From the NCBI RefSeq assembly GCF_023053635.1, contig NC_086183.1:31291501-31355500 (forward strand): DNA of 64,000 bases. The letters run 5' to 3'. Made by a program: the position numbers and the translations under genes. Of the stretch, positions 49,401 to 57,239 are shown one piece after another (position 1 is the stretch's first letter; each line of letters starts with the position of its first letter). Under the pieces are notes generated by a model. The model had not been told where the DNA came from. It worked only from the letters and a program-made list of their open reading frames with translations, and made no database searches. Origin of the DNA: Elgaria multicarinata webbii (Eukaryota > Chordata > Lepidosauria > Squamata > Anguidae).

Positions 49401-52400
49401 CTGAGCATGTATAGAGAGCACTTCTCTCGCCACTGAAAGCCATCTGCTCTATGCCTCTCTGGCACTGGTCAGCTTCCGGAGAAGAACTGGTTAACTTTCA
49501 TTCCTCCATGAGCCTGAGATGCTTTTCATGGCAAAAGTGCTTCTCACGTTGGAGACAGGGTTCTAACTCAGGAATATTATGACATTAGAAGTGGCAAACT
49601 ATGTCCTTTTCTTTCTTCTCCTTCGTCAAATGCAGGGAATATGTGATATGAAGCTGCCCGGACTCTATGATCAATAATAGGGATAAATGCCAAGTTCTAC
49701 ATTTAGGAAATAGAAACCAAAGGCACAGTTACAAGATGGGGGATACTCGGCTCAGCAATACTACAAACGAGAAGGATCTTGGAATTGTTGTAGATCACAA
49801 GCTGAATATCAGCCAACAGTGTGATATGGCTGCAAGAAAGGCAAATGCTCTTTTGGGCTGCATTAATAGAAGTATAGCTTCCAAATCACGTGAGGTCCTG
49901 GTTCCTCTCTATTCGGCCCTGGTTAGGCCTCATCTAGAGTATTGCGTCCAGTTCTGGGCTCCACAATTCAAGAAGGATGCAGACAAGCTGGAGCGTGTTC
50001 AGAGGAGGGCAACCAGGATGATCAGGGGTCTGGAAACAAAGCCCTATGAAGAGAGACTGAAAGAACTGGGCATGTTTAGCCTGGAGAAGAGAAAATGGAG
50101 GGGAGACATGACAGCACTCTTCAAATACTTCAAAGGTTGTCACACAGAGGAGGGCCAGGATCTCTTCTCGATCCTCCCAGAGTGCAGGGCACGGAATAAC
50201 GGGCTCAAGTGAAAGGAAGCCAGATTCCAGCTGGACATCAGGAAAAACTTCCTGACTGTTAGAGCAGTACGACAATGGAACCAATGACCTAGGGAGGTTG
50301 TGGGCTCTCCCACACAAGAGGCCTTCAAGAGGCAGCTGGACAGTTACCTGTCAGGGATGCTTTAAGGTGGATTCCTGCATTGAGCAGGGGGGGGTTGGAC
50401 TTGATGTCCTTAAGAGCGCCCTTTCAATTCTATGATTCCTGATTCCACTTGCTTCTCCCAAAGCCCCAGGGGAGCTTTATGGCAGGAGTAGCTCCTACTG
50501 AGTTCTGACTGATATCTGAAGAGTTTCTGGGAGTTGTAGTCCAACACATCAGGAGGGCACCAGGTTGGAGAAGATGCCTTAGGGACACTGAAACCATCCC
50601 ATCAGCTAGCAAAGGCCAACGTGAATATTTGCAAACCCTCCTCTCCATCTCCTCCTAAGTTGCTGACTGCACAGACCCCCTTAACATGTTGCCTGATGAA
50701 GAGATCTGCAGAGCTCCAAAGCTTGCACATTTTTGTGTGATCTTAGAATGCCCCTTCTAAAGTATTAAACTATATGGGGTTTGGATACATTAAAAAGAGT
50801 TACTCATACATACACATTGTATTCAGTTTGCATAGATACGTTCCTGAATGCTACAGGAAATGTCTCCCGCCTTGCGCCCAACAGTCCAAGAACTGCTGTT
50901 TTTCCTTTGTTAAAGTCCCTTTTATGTGTGACTTGTTCTGCTTTTAGACTGCTGTTCCTGGTTACCACTGGAAATATATCCTGACTCCTCACAGCCCCGT
51001 TCCCACCTTTGCCTTTAATTAAGGATTTATTTATTTATTTATTTATTATTAATTAAATTTATATACTGCCCCATAGCTGAAGCTTTCTGAGCGGTTTACA
51101 AAAGTTAAAAACAGTGAACATTAAAAAGTATACAAAATTTTTAAACCATCAAAAATATGAAGACAACAGTATTAAACAGTATCCATTTTAGACAACAACA
51201 GTTCTGGGGTGCATTAAAAAACAAACTTAGCATATGTTGTTAAATGCTGTTAAACGCCTGGGAGAAGAGAAAGATCTTGACCTGGCGCCGAAAAGATAAC
51301 AATGTTGGTGCCAGGCAAGCCTCGTTGGGGAGATCATTCCATAATTGTGGGGCCACCACTGAAAAGGCCCTCTCCCTTGTTGGATCTTGTTAAATCCGCT
51401 CAGTCTGCGTTTTGCGGATTGTCAGGTGTCTTTGATTTTGGTGTCCACTCATTTATGGAATTGGATTTTAAAACGAGAACTTTTGTTCTGCTTGTGCTAA
51501 TTCGCATTAGTGTAATGCAAATGCACATTAGCACAAATTGTGCACACACACACACGAAAATCTGGTCTGCAAGTCCCTGGGATCTGTGCAGCTCAGAAAA
51601 TGCTGATCAGCAGCGGAATCTGCAGACTGACTTCAAAGAAATCTGAACTCATTTGAATCCGTCGCAGTTTTCTCCGACAACCCTACCCTGGAGTGCAGAT
51701 TTCATGTCCCGGTTTTGTGGAGACAGATGCCATGGATTGCGAGAAATTTCTAAGGATCAGTGTACAGTTTGTGTACAGTATATTATAGCTTTCTACGCAT
51801 TGAGGAAGCTTTTTAAATTCTCTTGATGGACCTGTTGTTTGTAGAGAGAAATAGTTGATAATTATAATAGTTGGAATACTAATTATGTAGGGCTTTAATA
51901 GTAGGGCTGTCACTGGATGAAGAAAAAAGTCTTAGTCTATTCAATCTGCATAAATTTGCATATGAATGAAAGAGACATTTTTGAGAGCCAAGGCATAGTT
52001 CCTTTGTCTTGCCTCTCAAAAATGATGCCGCTGTGTGTGCGTGTGTCAGAGTGTGTGCCATCGCAGAAGCGGCCATCTGCCATTCTCAACGCCAGAAGGA
52101 GAAAACACCGCTCCAAAGAGGACACCGTCATATGCAGTTTTTTTTATAAGCGCCTGTGAGGTTCTCACCACGCAAGCGATTTATTGCACGCTCGCGATTG
52201 GTCACTCAAGGAAGTGTGCGGGTCCTTTTCATGACGTCGTCAACTTCTGATGCCTCTCCTGCCGTTTTCAAGCGGGAATCCGCCATTTTATAAAACCCCA
52301 AACATGCGGTAATACATCGAAATCACGCAATAATACGGCGCCATCTGCTGGTGGTATAATTGAAACCTATCAGAAGGAACTGGCAAAAGCAGGGCGGAAG

Positions 52401-53439
52401 TGCGGGGGAGTGTATATATCGTGCTGATCATTAAACCCGCAAAGAATCAGGAACTCAAAGCCCCGTTAAGGCTGCAGGATATTTGCTAAATGTGGAGAAG
52501 CCCTGTATCTGGCATCCTCCAAATGTGTTGGACTACATCATTTGTATTTGTAGTACTCCCATCATTTGTATTTGTAGTCCAATACATTTGGAGGGGGGCA
52601 GGTTGGAAAAAGGCTGTTCTACAGGAACCATCAACTTTTTTAAAAAAAAAATGTGATTAACCAGAATCTACTATTGAATTCAATCCAATTTCTTTGAAGT
52701 GGGGGAAGGAGTAATTGATCAATTTAGCCCAAGATGCCATAGCTCAGGATCAGGGGCTGCACCTGGCCCTGTAGGGATTCCAGTCAGGCATTCTGCACCC
52801 CCCCTTCCAGAAAGCCAGGTCTTCATAGCCTTTCCCACAAACACTGATCATTTTTCACAAATCACTGACCTATTCTAAAAAGTTAAAATGCCTTTCCTAA
52901 GGGCTTAGTTAGTAGCAGAAAGGGCTCTAAGCTGAAATAGGCTGCTATATTGGGCCCCACCCCCCACTGGAATGCACTGGATCCCGAAACGGAATCCAAC
53001 CTTCTGGCTGAAAGAGATTGTGAACCTCTGTTCGACTGACCCTGCGGCCCCCATTGACAGCCATGTTCAAAAGAGAATTTTATTAGATACAGCTTGTCCC
53101 ATGATAGTGATGCAGGGTGGAGAGAAGCTGCACCTTCCAGAAATCCCCCCTTCCCAACTGCGAAGGGCGCCGGACATCTGCCCTCGTTTGCATTTGGCCA
53201 CCCGCACAGATCTAAGCCTTTGCGCGAAATCTCTACCTACTGTTGGGTTCTCGGTGGGCGGCCCCACCACATCGGTAGCGAGGCACGGCTTCGAGGGACG
53301 GATCACGACAACGCGCTCTCCGGAAGGTACATGGGGATTTATAGAGCCTCCCGTCGGAGGCGCAGACGGGGCGGCCACGCTCCTGCGGGCACTCCAGCGG
53401 GCATGGCAAGTCTCCCTGGTCGCTCTCCGAGATAATGAA
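40239..53439 (-). CDS. SMOC-family secreted modular calcium-binding protein (third SMOC paralogue?), 10 exons
   Basis: Exons at 53439-53268, 49322-49210, 48036-47937, 47556-47506, 46154-46098, 44931-44854, 42903-42711, 42149-42067, 41299-41200 and 40479-40239 all have AG acceptors, GT donors and matching phases. They join into 395 residues plus a stop. Domains in order are a Kazal domain (six Cys), thyroglobulin-1 domain 1 (PEC, QC, CWC), a linker of about 60 residues, thyroglobulin-1 domain 2, and an extracellular calcium-binding domain with two EF-hands. This is exactly the SMOC layout; SMOC1/2 are secreted matricellular proteins that modulate BMP and growth-factor signalling. Human SMOC1 and SMOC2 are about 435-446 residues. 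The sequence departs from both well beyond what is usual for tetrapod orthologues, so it may be a third family member. Possible N-glycosylation sites are NLT, NSS and NHT. The protein ends at GCLGLS, without the basic tail of SMOC2. The signal-peptide exon was not found. Confidence 0.88.
40537..41116 (+). mobile_element. CR1 LINE in the last SMOC-like intron
   Basis: It contains [39 protein letters not shown] and [17 protein letters not shown] (CR1). It is 5'-truncated, and its 5' end lies about 57 bases from the exon at 40479. Beyond the CR1 3'UTR (GACTTGATGTCCTTAAGAGG, TTCTATGATTCC) it continues for about 85 bases shared with the copy ending at 50521. Confidence 0.85.
41200..41299 (-). CDS. 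SMOC-like exon: start of extracellular calcium-binding domain
   Basis: Acceptor CCTGTTAG|GTTGTCC, donor CCGGAG|GTTAGT. It encodes (G)[18 protein letters not shown] and [14 protein letters not shown], corresponding to human SMOC1 GCPEGKKMEFITSLLDALTT. The exon is 100 bases. Confidence 0.88.
41352..41655 (+). mobile_element. Sauria-type tRNA-derived SINE, near full length
   Basis: The tRNA-like 5' part has an A-box-like TGGCGCAGAGCGGTAAAGC and a B-box-like GAGTTCGATCCC. Then come GGCTCAGGTCAACTCAGCCT, ATGAGTACCCAGTTAGCTGG, GGCAAACCACC and GTAATGACTCAGTGCTTGCA, ending GGTTCCTTTCC. The order matches the squamate SINE mobilised by BovB. It lies in the SMOC-like intron between 41299 and 42067. Confidence 0.8.
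41680..41985. mobile_element. GC-rich interspersed repeat (non-autonomous DNA element?), copy 1
   Basis: AAGCCACGCCTCCTTCCTCT, TTGGCCCCGCCCCTTTCGCT and GGCCCTCGGGGTGAAAGAGG recur in diverged form at 42310-42680 and 52735-53040. All three copies lie within SMOC-like introns. No target duplication was seen. Confidence 0.4.
42067..42149 (-). CDS. SMOC-like exon: end of thyroglobulin-1 domain 2
   Basis: Acceptor CTTACAG|GAATTTC, donor CTGCCAG|GTAGGT. It encodes (R)[18 protein letters not shown] and SLFRDRALP(G), matching the last Cys of the domain and the segment SCESDARAK...FKDRELPG of SMOC1. A second AG 14 bases into the exon gives the wrong phase and was rejected. Confidence 0.88.
42310..42680. 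mobile_element. GC-rich interspersed repeat, copy 2
   Basis: CTTGCCCCTTTCACCACTGG, CCCCGCCCCTTTTAAATTTG and AAGCGGCCCTCAGGGC match the copy at 41680. It ends about 30 bases from the thyroglobulin-1 domain 2 exon. Confidence 0.4.
42711..42903 (-). CDS. SMOC-like exon: thyroglobulin-1 domain 2
   Basis: Acceptor CCCCGTAG|AGTATCC, donor CAAGCG|GTCAGT. It encodes [36 protein letters not shown] and [19 protein letters not shown]: five of the six Cys and the CWCV signature. This is the best-conserved part of the protein. Confidence 0.92.
43094..44109 (+). mobile_element. hAT transposon relic with transposase C-terminus (Buster-type)
   Basis: The inverted termini are CAGTGGTTCCCAAAGTGGGC and AAGTTTGGGAACCACTG. 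An exact 8-bp duplication GTTTAGCT is at 43086-43093 and 44110-44117. Inside, on the plus strand, 43560-43790 encodes [40 protein letters not shown] and [15 protein letters not shown], like the dimerisation region of ZBED5-type hAT transposases. A further short frame at 43470-43540 ([20 protein letters not shown]) belongs to the same domain, separated by a stop. The N-terminal BED and catalytic parts are missing, so this is an internally deleted copy. Confidence 0.85.
44163..44298. repeat. Compound microsatellite (TGC)n(TTC)n(ATC)n(ATT)n
   Basis: Four trinucleotide runs follow each other and lead straight into a reverse LINE tail (44299-44370: ATACCGCCCCATAGCTGGAG, TCTGGGCGGTTTACAAAG). It probably grew from the LINE's (AAT)n tail. 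Confidence 0.9.
44854..44931 (-). CDS. SMOC-like linker exon 3
   Basis: Acceptor CTCCATCCAG|AAGGGAC, donor GCTCAAG|GTGAGA. It encodes [20 protein letters not shown] and TVKPAQ, the SMOC-specific linker (counterpart of TLWIKHLVI...NSEKV in SMOC1), with an NHT glycosylation site. The low-conservation linker makes this call rest on phase and position. Confidence 0.78.
46098..46154 (-). CDS. SMOC-like linker exon 2
   Basis: Acceptor CTGAACGCAG|AAGAAGG, donor CAGGAAG|GTAAGT. It encodes (E)[18 protein letters not shown], a Pro-rich stretch like DDGSKPTPTMETQ of SMOC1. It is 57 bases and both phases fit. Confidence 0.72.
47181..47310. mobile_element. Palindromic hAT MITE (P1), young copy in SMOC-like intron
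   Basis: The arms are near-perfect. An exact 8-bp duplication CTTTAGAG is at 47173-47180 and 47311-47318. Confidence 0.9.
47506..47556 (-). CDS. SMOC-like linker exon 1
   Basis: Acceptor CCTTTGCAG|GTTCCTA, donor CGGAGAG|GTAAGG. It encodes (G)[16 protein letters not shown]. It is 51 bases, with both phases matching its neighbours; its position corresponds to GSVTDKPLSQGNSGRK of SMOC1. Confidence 0.75.
47653..47843. mobile_element. Hairpin MITE, about 190 bp
   Basis: ATTGCCAACTTATTTTGGCT, GGCCCTGTTCTTGTGCCTTA and GAGAAATTGGACAGG on the left are mirrored by CCTGCCAAATTTCTGTGAG, AAAAGGCGCAGGAGCGGGGC and AAAGTTGGCAACT on the right. It lies about 95 bases downstream, in the plus sense, of a linker exon. 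Confidence 0.6.
47937..48036 (-). CDS. SMOC-like exon: second half of thyroglobulin-1 domain 1
   Basis: Acceptor CCCCCCTAG|GTTCAG, donor TGTACAG|GTACTA. It encodes [20 protein letters not shown] and [13 protein letters not shown], close to VQCHTYTGYCWCVTPDGKPI of SMOC1. The signature reads CWCS instead of CWCV. Confidence 0.92.
49210..49322 (-). CDS. SMOC-like exon: first half of thyroglobulin-1 domain 1
   Basis: Acceptor GCTGTGCAG|ATACCAA, donor CTGCAG|GTAAAC in phase 0. It encodes (D)[18 protein letters not shown] and [15 protein letters not shown], with an NLT glycosylation site before the first Cys. Confidence 0.88.
49655..50521 (+). mobile_element. CR1 LINE with intact 181-codon reverse transcriptase fragment
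   Basis: The open frame 49667-50212 encodes [60 protein letters not shown] and [17 protein letters not shown] without a stop until LKxx. This is the longest CR1 copy here. The 3' end carries the same additional segment as the copy at 40537 (CCCCAGGGGAGCTTTATGGC, TAGCTCCTACTGAGTTCTGA). It lies in the intron between the Kazal and first thyroglobulin exons, antisense to the gene. Confidence 0.88.
50523..50775. repeat. Interspersed repeat carrying half a P1 MITE, copy 1
   Basis: It begins inside a P1 right arm (TTCTGGGAGTTGTAGTCCAA) and continues with GAAACCATCCCATCAGCTAG, GTTGCTGACTGCACAGACC and AAAGCTTGCACATTTTTGTG. Copy 2 is at 55469-55742. The family was not identified. Confidence 0.55.
51026..51390 (-). 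mobile_element. L2-like LINE 3' region, reverse
   Basis: ACTGCCCCATAGCTGAAGCT and TTCTGAGCGGTTTACAAAAG are the reverse 3' tail. Further in, GGCAAGCCTCGTTGGGGAGA and CCACCACTGAAAAGGCCCTC are the reverse of the L2-like coding end. Confidence 0.65.
52500..52620. repeat. Diverged palindromic MITE
   Basis: CCAAATGTGTTGGACTACAT and TAGTCCAATACATTTGGAGG form inverted arms around a duplicated ATCATTTGTATTTGTAGT block. It is P1-like. Confidence 0.5.
52735..53040. mobile_element. GC-rich interspersed repeat, copy 3
   Basis: CAAATCACTGACCTATTCTA, AAGTTAAAATGCCTTTCCTA and GGCTGAAAGAGATTGTGAAC correspond to parts of the copies at 41680 and 42310. It is strongly diverged. Confidence 0.35.
53268..53439 (-). 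CDS. SMOC-like exon: Kazal/follistatin-like domain
   Basis: Acceptor CTCTTTGCAG|TTCATT in phase 0, donor CGATGTG|GTGGGG. It encodes [38 protein letters not shown] and [17 protein letters not shown], all six Cys of the Kazal domain plus VCASDGR, a SMOC hallmark. The donor was chosen because its phase fits the next exon; a later GTAGAG donor does not. Confidence 0.9.
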
Positions 53440-54624
53440 CTGCAAAGAGACAGATGAGCGTTACGAGGCTTGGTGCCCAAAAAAGAAATCTTTGTCAAGG
53501 AATCGCACGAGCTGTGATCCATTAAATCTCCATGAAATTGCTGATAAGGGGGGGGGGGGGTAAGAAACACAGCTGAAACACTGGATCCCAGTCCACTGCT
53601 GGGCACAATCTGAGGTGTTCCAGTTTGTAATTTCTCTTATGCGAGTTTAGGCAGGTTTCACAGATTTGATTAAGAAATAAATGAACTTCCAAACCTATCC
53701 AATTAATCAGCAGCGTTTTCTAGTTGCAAGAATCCCTTGTTCAAAGCCCAGTTCTGGCACAAAGCGGAAGTCCCCACATCACAGCCTCAGTTTGCCAGCC
53801 TGTTTCTGTAAAATGGGCACCACAGTCTAGTTGTTGCAAAGGGGACTGAGAGAAAGAAGCTTGTAAGCACTTTGAGTATTTTACAGTAAGCCGCCATGGG
53901 TTCCATCACGGAAAAACGGTGGGATATAAGCATACCATGTAAATAAGTAACTAAAACCAAACAGTCACAAATTAAACAAAGAAGGAAATTTTTTTGGGGG
54001 GGGGGGGAAGCGAAGAGACGGGCTTCATTTGTACTGGCATCACCCGGATGCAGCCCATGTAATGCCAGGGATCAACTCTGGAAGAGATGAACATAACTCC
54101 TGTGCAGGTGCAGAGTGAATCTCTCTCTCCACTCTGTAACTACAGAGGGTTCCTATTGGGAGGTATTAAAATGTAATAAGTAAAATCAAATAAAATCAAA
54201 TGTATTATAAATAAAAGAACCTGCTTCCCATATTCAGGATCCAAGAAGGCATCCTTTGACTGTGGAAATGGAGGGGAGGCAGTGAGGGGTCTGTCCCCAT
54301 TTTGACTATTTCGCAGCTTTGAAGAAAGAGCCCTGTGTTTTGCTGGCGATATAGAGCGCGCTTGTTGGATGACAAGGCAGGCTGCAGATTGAGAGGATTT
54401 TTTTGCAGGGGGAAGCAACAGTTTCCATGCATTCTCACAAACAACACACACACACACACTCCCTCCCTCCTCAGAGCTCTGGATTTCTTCTTGTCATCAA
54501 TGATCTATTTCTCTCCAACCTCCCCCATGTCTTTTTCCATCCCGCCTTTGCCCCATTCTGCCCTGCCCCTAGGGGGCGCTGTCCCGATTGTGTACCTTGG
54601 CGCGCTTCAAGGCAGCCGGTGAAA

Positions 54625-54725
54625 GGAGTTGGTTTAACTAATTGCAGTGCAAATAAACACGGGCCAGAGCATGGCCAATTAAAAGCCAACCGCGGCCGGA
54701 GACCTAATTTTGCTTGATGTACAGT
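54625..54725. promoter_or_regulatory. Candidate non-coding regulatory element in the SMOC-like 5' intron
   Basis: A non-repetitive stretch carries TTTAACTAATTGCAG (homeodomain-like TAAT), GCAAATAAACA (forkhead-like), GGCCAATTAAAAG and CCTAATTTTGCTTG within about 90 bases, between CpG-containing words. The call rests on motif density alone. Confidence 0.25.
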
Positions 54726-54783
54726 GGGGCGTAAATTTTTTTCTAGGCAAGAGCCCAGACCACAGTCTTGTATTTGGGGGGGG

Positions 54784-54787
<4 letters not shown>

Positions 54788-54853
<66 letters not shown>
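54788..54853. repeat. (AG)n microsatellite, about 33 units
   Basis: This is an uninterrupted dinucleotide run preceded by a G10 tract. The open frames of alternating Ser-Leu or Arg-Glu over it are artefacts. Confidence 0.95.
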
Positions 54854-54855
<2 letters not shown>

Positions 54856-55384
54856 CACTGCCTGGTGTGTGTAAAAATACAAACACTTAAAACAGAAAAG
54901 AGCAAATACATTTTTAACTCTTTGCACATTTACTTGGGGAAGAAAAAATATGGTTCTTTGTAGCAGCCTTTGAATACATTCGGGGTGGATGGGCTTTTGC
55001 AGGCATGGTGGGATGGATGGACCGGCTGAGGTCCGGCCCCATGAAGCCGTTTAAAAGCACCAAGATGTTCAGCACAAGAAGGTGGGAAAGGTAATGCTGG
55101 GTGTCAGTTTGAGTGGGTGGGTGTCTGTGTCTGTGTGTAAGTCAGTAGAAGGCCCACTTAAAGATTGAGGATTTCCACCTTATGTTTAATTTCTAAAAAT
55201 AAGATTAGAAGGGGGGTGAGGTTGAGCCTGCCCCAGGAGGGATCAAAACTCAGCCCCATGTGTTGCATGTCGAAGATCTCGGATCTCATCACTGGAGGCT
55301 GGTGGCTCTGATGTCTGGGGAGGTGGAGATTCCACTCCAGGTTTCAGTCAGAACTCTTATTCATTATTTGTAGAGTTCTGATGG

Positions 55385-55530
55385 AGCTATGCAAGGCAGC
55401 CGTCTCCAACCTGATGCCCTCTAGATGTGCTGGATTACAACTCCCAACATCCCCCAGTCTGGCTGTGGGATTCTGGGAGTTGTAGTCTAACACATCTGGA
55501 GGGCACCAGGTTGGAGAAGGCTGCCTTAGG
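55385..55530. mobile_element. Palindromic hAT MITE (P1-like)
   Basis: CAGCCGTCTCCAACCTGATG...GTGCTGGATTACAACTCCCA is mirrored by TGGGAGTTGTAGTCTAACAC...GGTTGGAGAAGGCTG. Its right side runs into the unclassified repeat that continues to 55742 (GAAACCATCCCAACACCTGG, AAAGCTTGCACATTTTCGTG), as in the copy at 50523. Confidence 0.65.
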
Positions 55531-56005
55531 GGCAATGAAACCATCCCAACACCTGGCAGAGGCCAATGTGAATATCTGCAAACCCTCCTCCTCCTCCTCC
55601 TCCATATCCTTTGAAGTTGCTGACTGCACAGACCCTCCTTAACTGGCTTTTTGGAACATGTTGCCTGACGAAGAGATCTGGAGATCTCAAAAGCTTGCAC
55701 ATTTTCGTGGCCTTTGAGTTGGCCAAATAAAAGTACTACACAACGTGGACTTGGGAACAATGTTCAGGATCGTCAAGACCCTCAAAAACTTCTCTCGCAC
55801 AGTTTTGGACCCAAATTTCTCTGTATGGAGACGATGATTGGAGTGAGGACATTGCTGCTTGGGCGAGGGAAAGGCATCTGACCATAAACAGAACGCTGGA
55901 CTGGAAGGAGCAGAGTTTCACGCAACGGGGCTCTTCTTGTACGTCTGATGCCGCCTTGTGCGAGGCACATCGGAAACAGGTTCTGGGGCGAAGGCCGCGC
56001 TCAGA

Positions 56006-56675
56006 TACTACAAACGAGAAGGATCTTGGAATTGTTGCAGATTGCAAGCTGAATATGAGCCAACAGTGCGATATGACTGCAAGAAAGGCAAATGTTCTTT
56101 TGGGCTGCATTAATAGAAGTATAGCTTCCAAATCACGTGAGGTCCTGGTTCCATTCTATTCAGCCCTGGTTAGCCCTCATCTAGAGTATTGCGTCCAGTT
56201 CTGGGCTCCACAAGCTGGAGCGTGTTCAGAGGAGGGCAACCAGGATGATCAGGGGTCTGGAAACAAAGCCCTATGGAGAGAGACGGAAAGAACTGGGCAT
56301 GTTTAGCCTGGAGAAGAGAAGATGGAGGGGAGACAGGATAGCACTCTTCAAATACTTGAAAGGTTGTCACACAGAGGAGGGCCAGGATCTCTTCTCGATC
56401 CTCCCAGAGTGCAGGACACGGAAGAACGGGCTCAAGTTAAAGGAAGCCAGATTCCAGCTGGACATCAGGAAAAACTTCCTGACTGTTAGAGCAGTACGAC
56501 AATGGAATCAGTGACCTAGGGAGGTTGTGGGCTCTCCCACACTAGAGACCTTCAAGAGGCAGCTGGAGAATCATCTGTCAGGGATGCTTTAGGGTGGATT
56601 CCTGCATTGAGCAGGGGGTTGGACTCGATGGCCTTATAGGCTTCTTCCAACTCTGCTATTCTATGATTCTATGAA
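56006..56675 (+). mobile_element. CR1 LINE 3' end with (ATTCTATG) tail
   Basis: It contains [39 protein letters not shown], then in another frame [20 protein letters not shown] and [21 protein letters not shown] deletion of about 17 bases relative to the copy at 49655 causes the frame change near 56212. It ends ATTCTATGATTCTATGA. Confidence 0.88.
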
Positions 56676-57239
56676 GCTTTGGAAACAACCAGGCCTTGGA
56701 GTGGAGACCGCTCTCTCTACCCCCCCCGCCCGCTCCAGCCATACCTGGGAGGGCATCTCATTCCCCCCCCCTTCCTGACCCCAAACAGCCATCCATTTCA
56801 GCTGCTTGTTTCTCCACCAAAGAGAAGCCTGTTTGGATTCCCCTCAGGGGATAACCTCGCTGCTGCTGCTGCCAAAACCGCCAGCCTGGCTCCCCTGCTG
56901 CGAGGCCAGGGAGGCCGGCCAAAACACGGAGAGATGGCAGCTTGTCCAGTGGTGCAGGGGAGGCAGAGATCCACCTTCTTTTTCCAATGCCCCCCTGCCG
57001 CCGCACAAAATAGTGATTTACAGACTCAAGGAGGGTCTCTTAGCTGGCCGCCCGCACACCGGGAAAGCTAGGCTCCCATGCAAGCCGGCTTGCCCTGGCC
57101 TTGTATCCCACACCCTTATCCCAAATGTTTGGTTTGAAGGAAGGCTGATGGGGTCATCAGCTCCCCAGTCCGCACGTGAATTGGGCAGCATGGACCTCCC
57201 TTATGCGCCTCCATCCGGAGCTCAGTCAAGCACCTGTTT

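Noticed and set aside
53225-53267. Later donor (AACAGTAG|GTAGAG) for the Kazal exon
   Set aside because: Its phase does not fit the next exon; the GTGGGG donor at 53267 does.
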